The position numbers and the translations under genes were made by a program. This document shows positions 42,899 to 50,693 of a DNA stretch of 64,000 nucleotides, in pieces. Numbering within the stretch: position 1 is the stretch's first letter; each line of letters opens with the position of its first letter. A model generated the notes under the pieces. The model was not told the DNA's origin and made no database searches. It saw only the letters and a program-made list of their open reading frames with translations. This stretch comes from Acidimicrobiales bacterium (GTDB lineage: Bacteria > Actinomycetota > Acidimicrobiia > Acidimicrobiales > Poriferisodalaceae): NCBI GenBank assembly GCA_014239555.1, contig JAAZYR010000006.1, positions 124,001-188,000 on the forward strand, given 5' to 3'.

Positions 42899-43794
42899 TC
42901 GAGGCCATCCACTCCAATGTCGCTCTCGCACTTGATGTTGGGGGCACGAAGTTTGCCGCGGGCCTAGTCACCGACGATGGCAGCGTCGTGGCCATGAAGC
43001 AGGTTCCGACCCCTCAGACTTCCCAAAGCGACGAATTGTTTGCGACGTTGTTGGGGTTGGCCAACGACGTTCTGGGTAGCAATAACGAAGTAGCCGTGTG
43101 CGGGGTGGGGTGCGGTGGTCCCATGACCCGAAACGGTGAGGCGGTATCTCCACTGAATATCCCGGCATGGCGGGAATTTCCGCTTCGCGACCAGCTGCGT
43201 GAAGGTTTAGGGATGGATGTGTGTATCGACAATGATGCAAAAGCATTGACGTTAGGAGAAGCTTGGTTTGGGGCGGGGAAAGATCTTTCAAATTTTCTGG
43301 CGATGGTGGTCTCGACCGGTATAGGTGGAGGTCTATTTATCGATGGGCGCCTGTTGGATGGCAGCGCCGGGAACGCAGGCCATATTGGTCATGTAATCGT
43401 GGAGCCAGAGGGGGCCGATTGCGCCTGCGGCTCGCGTGGATGTCTGGAGGCTGAAGCTTCTGGACCGTCTATCGGTCGCAGGCTCGGCGCGGATCCCAGC
43501 ACGGCAGACGCATATGAAAAGAGACGGGCGGGAATGTTGGTGGGACGAGCAGTTGCTTCCGTTGTGAATTTGCTTGATTTGGAACGTGTGCTTATCGGCG
43601 GGTCAGTTGCGCTTGGCTTTGGAGACGAATTTTTTGCTGCCGCGAATATGGAACTTCTTGAGCGTTGCCATCTGGACTTTTCTCGAGGGGTCAGGATTTC
43701 ACCGGTCGGCCTGGGAACCGAAGCTCCACTAGTGGGCGCCGCTGTAGTCGGTTTTCGGAGTCTTGGTATTGATGCCCGAGCGAGATTGATCTGA
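42895..43794 (+). CDS. ROK-family sugar kinase (glucokinase-like), apparent CTG start
   Basis: A 299-aa kinase if read from CTG 42895. The phosphate loop LALDVGGTKFAAGLV lies before the first ATG (42988), so the real start must be upstream. Between the in-frame stop at 42889 and that motif there is no ATG, GTG or TTG; only CTG 42895 (or ATC 42898) can serve. CTG forms a CTGA overlap with the DUF3040 stop, like the ATGA/GTGA junctions nearby. Other motifs: catalytic IDNDAKALTLGEAWFG, GTGIGGGLFIDG-like loop and the zinc motif CACGSRGCLEAEASG. Substrate probably glucose or another hexose. Confidence 0.85.
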   Translation: MIEAIHSNVALALDVGGTKFAAGLVTDDGSVVAMKQVPTPQTSQSDELFATLLGLANDVLGSNNEVAVCGVGCGGPMTRNGEAVSPLNIPAWREFPLRDQLREGLGMDVCIDNDAKALTLGEAWFGAGKDLSNFLAMVVSTGIGGGLFIDGRLLDGSAGNAGHIGHVIVEPEGADCACGSRGCLEAEASGPSIGRRLGADPSTADAYEKRRAGMLVGRAVASVVNLLDLERVLIGGSVALGFGDEFFAAANMELLERCHLDFSRGVRISPVGLGTEAPLVGAAVVGFRSLGIDARARLI

Positions 43795-43808
43795 TTAGGA
43801 TTGCCGTC

Positions 43809-44090
43809 GTGGCCGAAAAGTCGGGTGCCCTTCGATTGTTTTTCGCTGCAACGAGCGCCGTTGCAGTGCGCCCTAAGTTGTGGGTGGTTGCTCTTTCAAC
43901 GTTCTGTCGGATGAGTCGCTCACGTTGGTGGCGCCAAGGGCCGTTCCTGCCGCTTCCCGCCGAAGATTTCCTCCATTTCCGTATGGTCACTATGTATGGA
44001 TCCGATGGTTCCATGGAGAAAGATCGGCAGACGAAAGACATAGTCGCTTGGCTGGAATGGTGTCGAATGTGGAGGTCTGTGAAGTTATGA
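43809..44090 (+). CDS. Conserved small protein, 93 aa, function unknown
   Basis: GTG start 14 bp after the ROK gene; the TGA overlaps the HNH start by 4 bp (ATGA), which argues that it is real. It contains VRPKLWVVALSTF, SRWWRQGPFLPLPAEDFLHFRMVTMYG and DIVAWLEWCRMW. I recognise this as a common actinobacterial small-protein pattern (WWrrPFLPlPd..YlrFR..TaYG), with no known function. No signal or membrane segment is obvious. It could assist the neighbouring sugar kinase or nuclease, but nothing in the sequence decides. Confidence 0.72.
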   Translation: MAEKSGALRLFFAATSAVAVRPKLWVVALSTFCRMSRSRWWRQGPFLPLPAEDFLHFRMVTMYGSDGSMEKDRQTKDIVAWLEWCRMWRSVKL

Positions 44091-44623
44091 GCGAAGACCG
44101 AGGATCGGTCCTTGCTGAACGGACGTTGGTTCTAGATGTTGGATATCGGCCCCTGTCAATTGTTTCCGTACGAAGAGCCCTTCTTTTGGTGTTAGCCGAT
44201 AAGGCAGAAGTCATTCACGCAACTCAACGGGTGCTGCGCTCCGAAAAGCTTGAAATCTTCGCCCCATCGGTAGCTCGCCTGCAATATCAGGTTGGCGCTC
44301 CTTATCGGCGGCGTGCTTCGCTGCACCGCAAGGCAGTATTCGCGCGTGACCACTATCTTTGCCAATACTGCGGGCGAAGGGCGGAGTGCATTGACCATGT
44401 GCACCCGCGAAGCAAAGGTGGGGAACACACCTGGGAGAACGTCGTGGCTTGTTGTCGAAGCTGCAACGTCGCAAAGGGTGACACCTTGCCGGAGCATTCA
44501 CAATTTCGCTTGCGGCGTGTCCCACACGCTCCCGAACCAATGGCCGTAGCCGCAGCGTTACGAACAGGTGTCCCACCAGAATGGGATACTTACCTTCCAA
44601 ATCGTTTGTCGCTCTCAGCGTGA
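44087..44623 (+). CDS. HNH endonuclease family protein
   Basis: A 178-aa protein: an N-terminal LVLDVGYRPLSIVSVRRALLLVLADKAEVI module typical of chromosomal HNH proteins, then the nuclease motif CQYCGRRAECIDHVHPRSKGGEHTWENVVACCRSCNVAKGD with two CxxC zinc pairs and the catalytic His. The DNA target is unknown. I chose ATG 44087 (GGAGG 11 nt upstream, ATGA overlap); an in-frame start at 43880 would mostly duplicate the upstream gene. GTGA overlap follows into the lipoate ligase gene. Confidence 0.87.
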   Translation: MSEDRGSVLAERTLVLDVGYRPLSIVSVRRALLLVLADKAEVIHATQRVLRSEKLEIFAPSVARLQYQVGAPYRRRASLHRKAVFARDHYLCQYCGRRAECIDHVHPRSKGGEHTWENVVACCRSCNVAKGDTLPEHSQFRLRRVPHAPEPMAVAAALRTGVPPEWDTYLPNRLSLSA

Positions 44624-45237
44624 ACTCAACCCGAGAATGGGTTGTGGAGAGATGGAGCGCTGGGGTCCAAGCCCTTCACCATCGTCCCATCGCCGTTGAT
44701 GGTCGAAGGAGAATTTCTATTCTTGAGTTCGACGAACCGGCCCTCGTGTTGGGATCAAGAGGGCGCGATCCGCAGATCGGCGAAACAACCACCCGGCGCC
44801 AGAGCGGGGGAGGCATCGTTTGGCTCGATCCATGTGAGTCAACTTGGATCGATATCACGTTGCCCCGTAACGACCCCTTATGGTTAGACGACTTGAGTCG
44901 ATCCTTTCACTGGATAGGTGAGAGCATCGCGTCGGCTTTCGTGGAACTAGGTCTCAACGCAGGAATCCATAAGGCCAATCTCGTAGGCACCGGAAACTGG
45001 TGCTTCGATGGAATCGGCCCGGGAGAAGTTACTTTGTCCGGCCGTAAATTAGTTGGTATCGCGCAACGTAGAACTAGACGCTCAGCCCGGTTCCAATGCG
45101 TCTGGTATCGACGCTTCCAGCGACCCCAAGGGCTGGCCGACGTGAACTCCAAAGGAATTGGATGGGCCGATGCTGGTCTCGACTGTTCGATGATAGAGGT
45201 GCGAAACTTGGTCGTTTCGAAGCTTCTTGCCGTCTGA
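44620..45237 (+). CDS. Lipoate-protein ligase A family protein
   Basis: A 205-aa biotin/lipoate ligase-fold protein. The lipoyl-binding signature is TTRRQSGGGIVWLDP, and the catalytic Lys lies in SGRKLVGIAQRRTRR. It is shorter than typical LplA and lacks the C-terminal accessory domain, so it could be a lipoyl transferase or octanoyl transferase-like enzyme rather than a full ligase. GTG 44620 overlaps the HNH stop (GTGA). A start at 44581 is possible but less economical. Confidence 0.8.
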   Translation: MNSTREWVVERWSAGVQALHHRPIAVDGRRRISILEFDEPALVLGSRGRDPQIGETTTRRQSGGGIVWLDPCESTWIDITLPRNDPLWLDDLSRSFHWIGESIASAFVELGLNAGIHKANLVGTGNWCFDGIGPGEVTLSGRKLVGIAQRRTRRSARFQCVWYRRFQRPQGLADVNSKGIGWADAGLDCSMIEVRNLVVSKLLAV

Positions 45238-45269
45238 CGCACGGCGAAACGAAATCGCGAAACTACCTT

Positions 45270-45440
45270 AAGTGAGCAAAAAGCGCTCTGAGTGATTAAA
45301 AGCGTAACTTTGTGTGGTTAATTACACGTATGTGATTCGAAATCTTTAACGCAAAGTGGTGAAAGTGTGCCCAAATGGCTGGACTCGCGTGCGGAAGAGT
45401 CATAAAGTGTCACGAAGTGGAGCAATAGGGAATAAAGTGG
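45270..45440 (+). promoter_or_regulatory. Array of phased GTG boxes upstream of mraZ, probable MraZ operator
   Basis: Four boxes place GTG at 45272, 45292, 45312 and 45332, exactly 20 bp apart. Then AAAGTGG at 45353 and AAAGTGT at 45362 follow, and a 10-bp-spaced set: AAAGTGT 45404, GAAGTGG 45414, degenerate AATAGGG 45424 and AAAGTGG 45434. Known MraZ proteins bind short direct repeats (TGGGN, or AAAGTG[TG] in mollicutes) with about 10-bp period, so autoregulation of the dcw cluster is likely. The 45238-45498 gap holds no gene. Confidence 0.65.
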
Positions 45441-45498
45441 GTTAATAGCCGCGAAATCTCCCAGCCACACAAGATGGCACTAAGTCGCGAGGGCAACA

Positions 45499-45945
45499 GT
45501 GGAAGAGCTATTCGTCGGTCAGTTTGAGCATGCGCTTGATGCCAAAGGACGAATTGTGCTGCCCGCTTCCTTTCGACCTTCTTTCGACCAAAGTGGTTTC
45601 TTGATTAAAGGAAGTGAGGGTTGTTTGGCGCTGCTTACCCCTGAACGCTTTCGGGATATAGCGCAAACAATGGCAGCTCGTTCCGAAGAAGGTGACGTTC
45701 GTCACCGGTCGGCGAAGCGGTCATTTGGTGCAGGTGCAGCGCATATCCTGCCCGATAAACAGGGTCGAATTGCGGTTCCAGAAGACCTCCGTTCCTTCGC
45801 TCATTTGGAACGCGAATGCGTCATCGTCGGCGTAATAGACGAGGTCGAGATTTGGGATAGGTCTCGCTGGCAAGAAATCACCGAAGTGGGAGATTCCTTG
45901 TTGGAGTCACCTGATGAGTTCACTGAACCCACCGGCGGCGACTAA
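45499..45945 (+). CDS. mraZ: Transcriptional regulator MraZ
   Basis: A 148-aa protein with the paired AbrB-like/MraZ fold: VGQFEHALDAKGRIVLPASFR in the first half and HILPDKQGRIAVPEDLRSFA in the second. MraZ forms a ring and controls the division and cell-wall cluster that it heads. GTG start with GAGGG 6 bp upstream. An array of probable binding boxes lies immediately before it. Confidence 0.95.
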   Translation: MEELFVGQFEHALDAKGRIVLPASFRPSFDQSGFLIKGSEGCLALLTPERFRDIAQTMAARSEEGDVRHRSAKRSFGAGAAHILPDKQGRIAVPEDLRSFAHLERECVIVGVIDEVEIWDRSRWQEITEVGDSLLESPDEFTEPTGGD

Positions 45946-45947
45946 CA

Positions 45948-46940
45948 GTGATTTCTTCCCCTGGTGACTCCTCCCTGAACTCAACAGAACACGTCCCCGG
46001 TGACGCAAAATTCGACCACCTGCCTGTCATGTTGGCCGAAGTTCTCGAGGTTTTCGAAGAAGTAGACGACGGGCTAATTGTCGATGCCACTATCGGGGGA
46101 GCGGGTCACGCTCGAGCGCTGCTACAACAAGCACCGACACGTCAGCTATTAGGGATCGATAGAGACCCCTCAGCGGTGAAAGTTTCCAGAGACCGCCTCG
46201 CTGAATTTGGGCAGAGGGCTCAAGTAGTGCACGGACGATTCGACCAAATTGGTCAGATTCTTGACCTCGATGGCAGACAATTAACTGGCGCGCTTTTTGA
46301 CCTTGGAGTGAGTAGTCACCAACTGGACACGCCCGACCGTGGTTTCTCACACCGTTACGCAGCGCCCCTCGACATGAGGATGAATCCTGATGATGGTCTT
46401 GAGGCAGCCACCATCGTCAACAACTACGGCGAACAAGAACTCACTGATTTGTTACGCACAAATTCTGACGAGCGATTTGCCTACCGGATCGCCAAATCAA
46501 TCATGTCGGCTCGCCCGATTGAATCAACGCAACAACTCGCCGACATCGTCAGAAGCGCAGTTCCTGCTGCTGCGCGGAGAAAAGGGCGACACCCGGCAAT
46601 GCGAACTTTTCAAGCACTTCGCATAGCCGTCAACAATGAACTTGATCTCATAGAGCCTGCTTTAACTCAGACAATTGAGCGACTTAGACCTGGGGGTCGA
46701 CTGGTCGTTCTTTCTTATCACTCTGGAGAGGACAGAATAGTGAAACACGTTCTACGCGAGGCAGCCGATGGTGTTTGTGTTTGCCCATCGAGCCTGCCCT
46801 GTATATGTGGGTCCGAACCTAACGTCAGACTTCTTCGACGCAAAGTAGTCCGCCCAACAGAAGCAGAAATCGAACGAAACCCAAGGGCGGCAAGCGCTCG
46901 TTTCCGGGCCGCGGAACGACTCTTCGTAGGAGAGGCCTAG
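45948..46940 (+). CDS. rsmH: 16S rRNA (cytosine(1402)-N4)-methyltransferase
   Basis: A 330-aa SAM-dependent methyltransferase (MraW). Motifs: HLPVMLAEVLEVFE, VDATIGGAGHARALL, GIDRDPSAV, LFDLGVSSHQLDTPDRGFS, ALRIAVNNELDLIEPAL and SYHSGEDRIVKHVLRE. It methylates C1402 in the ribosomal decoding site. GTG start 2 bp after mraZ, so tightly coupled. Confidence 0.95.
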   Translation: MISSPGDSSLNSTEHVPGDAKFDHLPVMLAEVLEVFEEVDDGLIVDATIGGAGHARALLQQAPTRQLLGIDRDPSAVKVSRDRLAEFGQRAQVVHGRFDQIGQILDLDGRQLTGALFDLGVSSHQLDTPDRGFSHRYAAPLDMRMNPDDGLEAATIVNNYGEQELTDLLRTNSDERFAYRIAKSIMSARPIESTQQLADIVRSAVPAAARRKGRHPAMRTFQALRIAVNNELDLIEPALTQTIERLRPGGRLVVLSYHSGEDRIVKHVLREAADGVCVCPSSLPCICGSEPNVRLLRRKVVRPTEAEIERNPRAASARFRAAERLFVGEA

Positions 46941-46945
46941 ATCTG

Positions 46946-47440
46946 GTGACCGCTGCGATTGGCACAGACCTAGCCGTAAGCCCTGATGTGATCGAAATAG
47001 CCGACGGGTCGCGGCTCATGACGAAAAAACGTTATTCGTCGTTAGGGAATCGACTCGTAGGTGCAACAACTCTTTTTGGGGTCGCGGCACTGTTTGTTCT
47101 GCTCGGGCACGTCGTCTTTCATTCGCTGATCAACCACCGTCATGTAGAGCTCGTGCGTTTAGACAACGTGATAACGCAGGAAAGCGTGTCAGTTCGCGAG
47201 CTTCGAATCGAGCTTGAAAACCAACGGGCGCCAAAACAAATCGAAAAATTGGCGAGCGGAGTGTTGGGGATGCTTCCGGCAGAATCAGCGACACAGATTC
47301 AGGTTCGGCGAGAACATCTGAACTCTGGACGTCAAGCCGAACTCATACTTACCCGTGCAGGTGACACTGGCGACTGGCTGTCAGTCGATCGGCTACTCAC
47401 GGAAGCATTAGCTATCGCCGCTTCCAACAGCGGCCGATAA
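46946..47440 (+). CDS. FtsL-like division protein
   Basis: A 164-aa bitopic protein: about 40 cytoplasmic residues, one membrane helix (ATTLFGVAALFVLLGHVVF) and a short extracytoplasmic coiled coil (VITQESVSVRELRIELENQRAPKQIEKLA). Sequence similarity is low, as usual for FtsL, but the topology and position between rsmH and ftsI fit the divisome protein that partners FtsQ/FtsB. GTG start 5 bp after rsmH. Confidence 0.75.
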   Translation: MTAAIGTDLAVSPDVIEIADGSRLMTKKRYSSLGNRLVGATTLFGVAALFVLLGHVVFHSLINHRHVELVRLDNVITQESVSVRELRIELENQRAPKQIEKLASGVLGMLPAESATQIQVRREHLNSGRQAELILTRAGDTGDWLSVDRLLTEALAIAASNSGR

Positions 47441-47459
47441 GGAACAGGCCGGAACTCCA

Positions 47460-49253
47460 GTGGCACCGTCTGTTGGAACCCGGGCAAGGCCCCGTTCGGA
47501 CTCGCCGACAGAGCCTCAGGTTTCTCGTTCCTCAATTTCGACGAAGCGGCTATCTAGCCCTCAAGGCCAAGTGGGTTATCGCGGAAGACGAATTGGCCTT
47601 CTGATTCTGGGCACGTCGTTACTTTTCGGGTTGATCACAGCCCGGTTGGTAGATATTCAAATATTGAATCGCGAGCAGTACATAGGCGGAATTAATAATC
47701 ACAGTGTGATGTCTTCGATCAGTGGTTCACGCGGTGCGATCCTTGACAGAAATGGCTCCGTTCTTGCCATTAGTGACACGTTGCCCACGATCGGAGCCAA
47801 CCCGCGATTTGTAACCCACCCCTATGCGTTCGCCGCGCAGATAGCGCCAATAATTGGTGAATCACAAGAAACCATCATTAACCGACTAAGAAGCGGCAAG
47901 GAGTACGTCTATCTGAAACGACAGGTATCGCCTGACACCGCTGACGAAATCCGAAAGCTCGGATTGGCCGGTATCGAAATTCGAGACGAACCAGCGCGGC
48001 ATTACCCCAATGGTGATGAGTTTGCTCGCAACGTCATTGGCAATGTTGATCGGGATCAAAATCCGTTAAGCGGACTTGAATTGCAGTTTGCGAAGCTTCT
48101 CTCTGGTCAAGCAGGGGTCCGAACAAATTTCGTGTCTGCAACTGGCGCCGTAAGACTGCCAGGAGATGACATCGTCTTTGAAGCAGCTCAACCGGGGGAA
48201 AGTCTGGTTACGACGCTTCATGCCCCAACTCAATTGTTCGTTGAAAGTGTTCTTCAAGAAGAGGTGGCGAGAAGTGGTTCTAATTGGGGAACTGCAATCG
48301 TGCTGGAGGTCGCAACAGGCGAAGTACTCGCGCTAGTTGACGTCGCTAGTTCAAACACGGCCCATCAAGCGCGTGTTACGGGTAGTAGCGGCGCCTTCAT
48401 AAACTCGTTCGAACCGGGATCGGCCACCAAGCCCTTCACAATCGCGGCAGCCTTGGAAGAAGGCAGGATCGCGCCCGACCAAATTATTAACGTTCCGCAT
48501 AAGTACAAGTACTCAGACAAAGAGTTCAACGAGCCATATGTGCACGAAGACAGGGACTTATCAATATCGGAGATACTTGCCAAATCATCCAATATCGGGA
48601 CCATCCGCATCGCAGAACAACTGGGTAAAGACCACCTTTACCAATACCTGAAGAAATTCGGATTCGGACAATTCACGAGCGGCCAAACTGACCTACGAGC
48701 ATGGCCCGGCGAGACGAGAGGAAAGCTCCGGCAGCCCACAGAATGGGAGGGAACTGGGCTAGCGACCATAGCGTTCGGTCAAGGCGTTTCTGTGTCAGGG
48801 ATGCAATTAGCAGCTGCATTCAACACCATCGCGAACGGTGGCGAATACATTGCACCCGCGTTAATCCGTGGAGTAGCTGGTCCAGATGGGGTGATGCATC
48901 CAATTGCCTCTGGCACGCGACGACAAGTACTGAGCGCGACCACTGCGGCGACAATGCGCGACATGCTTGCTGGTGTGGTTACGCAAGGAACAGGAACACG
49001 AGCGCAAGTTGACGGGTATTCGGTCGCTGGAAAAACAGGAACCGCGCAAAAAGCCTTGGTGGAGCGCTCCGGATACAGCGATGACTACACGGCCACCTTT
49101 GCGGGTTTCGTTCCAGCGGAAAATCCGAAGCTCACGATCGTGGTGATTCTCGATGAGCCAGATGAACATTTGGCAGGTCTCACGGCGGCCCCAGTGTTCT
49201 CCAAGATAGCGACTGGCGCTTTACGGGCGCTTGGCGTGCCGCAAACGAAGTAG
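47460..49253 (+). CDS. ftsI: Septal class B penicillin-binding protein FtsI
   Basis: A 597-aa monofunctional transpeptidase with a long basic cytoplasmic N-terminus and one membrane helix (IGLLILGTSLLFGLITARLVDIQIL). A PBP dimerisation domain has SRGAILDRNGSVLAIS. The catalytic domain carries EPGSATKPFT (SxxK Ser), KSSNIGT (SxN) and AGKTGTAQK (KTG). It cross-links septal peptidoglycan with FtsW. GTG start 19 bp after ftsL. Confidence 0.95.
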   Translation: MAPSVGTRARPRSDSPTEPQVSRSSISTKRLSSPQGQVGYRGRRIGLLILGTSLLFGLITARLVDIQILNREQYIGGINNHSVMSSISGSRGAILDRNGSVLAISDTLPTIGANPRFVTHPYAFAAQIAPIIGESQETIINRLRSGKEYVYLKRQVSPDTADEIRKLGLAGIEIRDEPARHYPNGDEFARNVIGNVDRDQNPLSGLELQFAKLLSGQAGVRTNFVSATGAVRLPGDDIVFEAAQPGESLVTTLHAPTQLFVESVLQEEVARSGSNWGTAIVLEVATGEVLALVDVASSNTAHQARVTGSSGAFINSFEPGSATKPFTIAAALEEGRIAPDQIINVPHKYKYSDKEFNEPYVHEDRDLSISEILAKSSNIGTIRIAEQLGKDHLYQYLKKFGFGQFTSGQTDLRAWPGETRGKLRQPTEWEGTGLATIAFGQGVSVSGMQLAAAFNTIANGGEYIAPALIRGVAGPDGVMHPIASGTRRQVLSATTAATMRDMLAGVVTQGTGTRAQVDGYSVAGKTGTAQKALVERSGYSDDYTATFAGFVPAENPKLTIVVILDEPDEHLAGLTAAPVFSKIATGALRALGVPQTK

Positions 49254-49259
49254 CTACTG

Positions 49260-50693
49260 ATGACTAAAGTTTCTCTCGCAGAAATCGTCGCGCGAAGCGG
49301 TGGTCAGTTGTTGACACAGGCGCCCTCAGAAATCGACGAAGTGCGGCTGTCGGGCGTTAGTCATGACAGTCGCGTCGCTAAAAACGGTGATCTGTTCGCC
49401 TGCATTTCGGGGGAACAGCACGACGGGCATCTCTATGCGACCGAGGCGCTCCTAGCCGGCGCCTCAGCACTTTTGGTTGAGCGTGAACTAGATGATGCCG
49501 CGCCACAAGTAGTGGTGCCTAACGTCCGAAAAGCCTTAGGTCCAGTTGCTGCTGCAATCTACGGAGAACCCTCCAAACACCTCAAGGTGGTGGGAGTGAC
49601 AGGGACAGCAGGAAAGACCACGACGACACAGGCCTTAGCTGAGATGCTCCACCACTGTGGTGAGAGCAGTAGCTCGATGGGCACTCTTGACGGGCAGCGC
49701 ACCACTCCTGAAGCACCCGAGTTGCAGCGATCGTTTTCGCGGTTGCTCGAGAGTGGTACGGATTGGGCGTGTATGGAAGTGTCTTCTCACGGTCTCGAGT
49801 TGGGTCGCGTTGACGGCACTCATTTCGCTGCTGCGCTTTTCACCAACTTAAGTCCCGAACACCTCGATTTTCACGGAAACATGGAAGCGTACTTTCGGAC
49901 CAAGTGCAGACTTTTTGACGAAAGAACCGAAACCGCAATCGTGTCAGTCGGCGACGAGTGGGGCAGACGCTTAGCACGCGAGCTCAGTGCATCACGCGAA
50001 GTGGTCGAGGTCGATCCCAATCTGATTCAAGACCCGAGGGTTACAGCGAATGGCGCCACCTTCATGTGGCGCGACCACCAGATAGAAACCACACTCGTCG
50101 GATACTTCAACATCATCAATTTGTTGATGGCAGCTGAAACGCTGAACGCTTTAAGGTTCGATCGCACGGACATCGCGCGTGGATTACGACTAGTCAAACC
50201 GGTTCGAGGAAGGATGGAACCAGTTTCCATCGCTAGATCCGACGTCCGTGTTCTAGTGGATTATGCCCATAAACCGGACGCGCTGTCGGAAGCTCTGAAA
50301 GCTGCTCGAAGTATTACGGCGAGAAAGGTATGGGTGGTGTTCGGCGCCGGAGGTAACCGCGATCAGCGAAAACGCTCTGTAATGGGGGAAATAGCCGCCG
50401 GTTTAGCCGACGAAGTGGTCGTGACTTCAGACAACCCCCGGTCAGAGGATCCATTGGTCATAGCTAACCAAATAATCGTCGGAACTCAACGCGGAAAGGC
50501 GCGTTCGCAAATCATTCTCGATCGGGCAGACGCAATCCATTTCGCGATCGGCGAAGCGGTCGCAGGAGACCTAATTCTTGTAGCTGGAAAGGGCCACGAG
50601 ACGTATCAGACTATTGGTGATGAACAACGACCTTTCGACGATGTTGCTGTTTGCGAGCAAGCTCTGGCGACCCGATTGGAAGGTGGGGTCTGA
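49260..50693 (+). CDS. murE: UDP-MurNAc-tripeptide synthetase MurE
   Basis: A 477-aa Mur ligase. The ATP loop is GVTGTAGKTTTTQAL (usual GTNGKTTT; Asn is Ala here), the carbamylated-Lys region is around ALFTNLSPEHLDFHGNMEAYF, and TSDNPRSEDP carries the DNPR motif that selects meso-diaminopimelate. So the wall is probably DAP-type. It follows ftsI by 6 bp and joins mraY through a one-base TGATG overlap; no murF lies between. Confidence 0.93.
   Translation: MTKVSLAEIVARSGGQLLTQAPSEIDEVRLSGVSHDSRVAKNGDLFACISGEQHDGHLYATEALLAGASALLVERELDDAAPQVVVPNVRKALGPVAAAIYGEPSKHLKVVGVTGTAGKTTTTQALAEMLHHCGESSSSMGTLDGQRTTPEAPELQRSFSRLLESGTDWACMEVSSHGLELGRVDGTHFAAALFTNLSPEHLDFHGNMEAYFRTKCRLFDERTETAIVSVGDEWGRRLARELSASREVVEVDPNLIQDPRVTANGATFMWRDHQIETTLVGYFNIINLLMAAETLNALRFDRTDIARGLRLVKPVRGRMEPVSIARSDVRVLVDYAHKPDALSEALKAARSITARKVWVVFGAGGNRDQRKRSVMGEIAAGLADEVVVTSDNPRSEDPLVIANQIIVGTQRGKARSQIILDRADAIHFAIGEAVAGDLILVAGKGHETYQTIGDEQRPFDDVAVCEQALATRLEGGV

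Noticed and set aside
43880-44086. Long N-terminal extension of the HNH protein
   Set aside because: It lies over the separate 93-aa gene in another frame and lacks HNH-family similarity; ATG 44087 has a ribosome binding site and an ATGA junction.
45238-45498. CRISPR-like or small-RNA locus from the repeated GTG boxes
   Set aside because: The boxes are 7-8 bp with 9-20 bp period and lie directly before mraZ, which fits a protein operator, not repeats with spacers.
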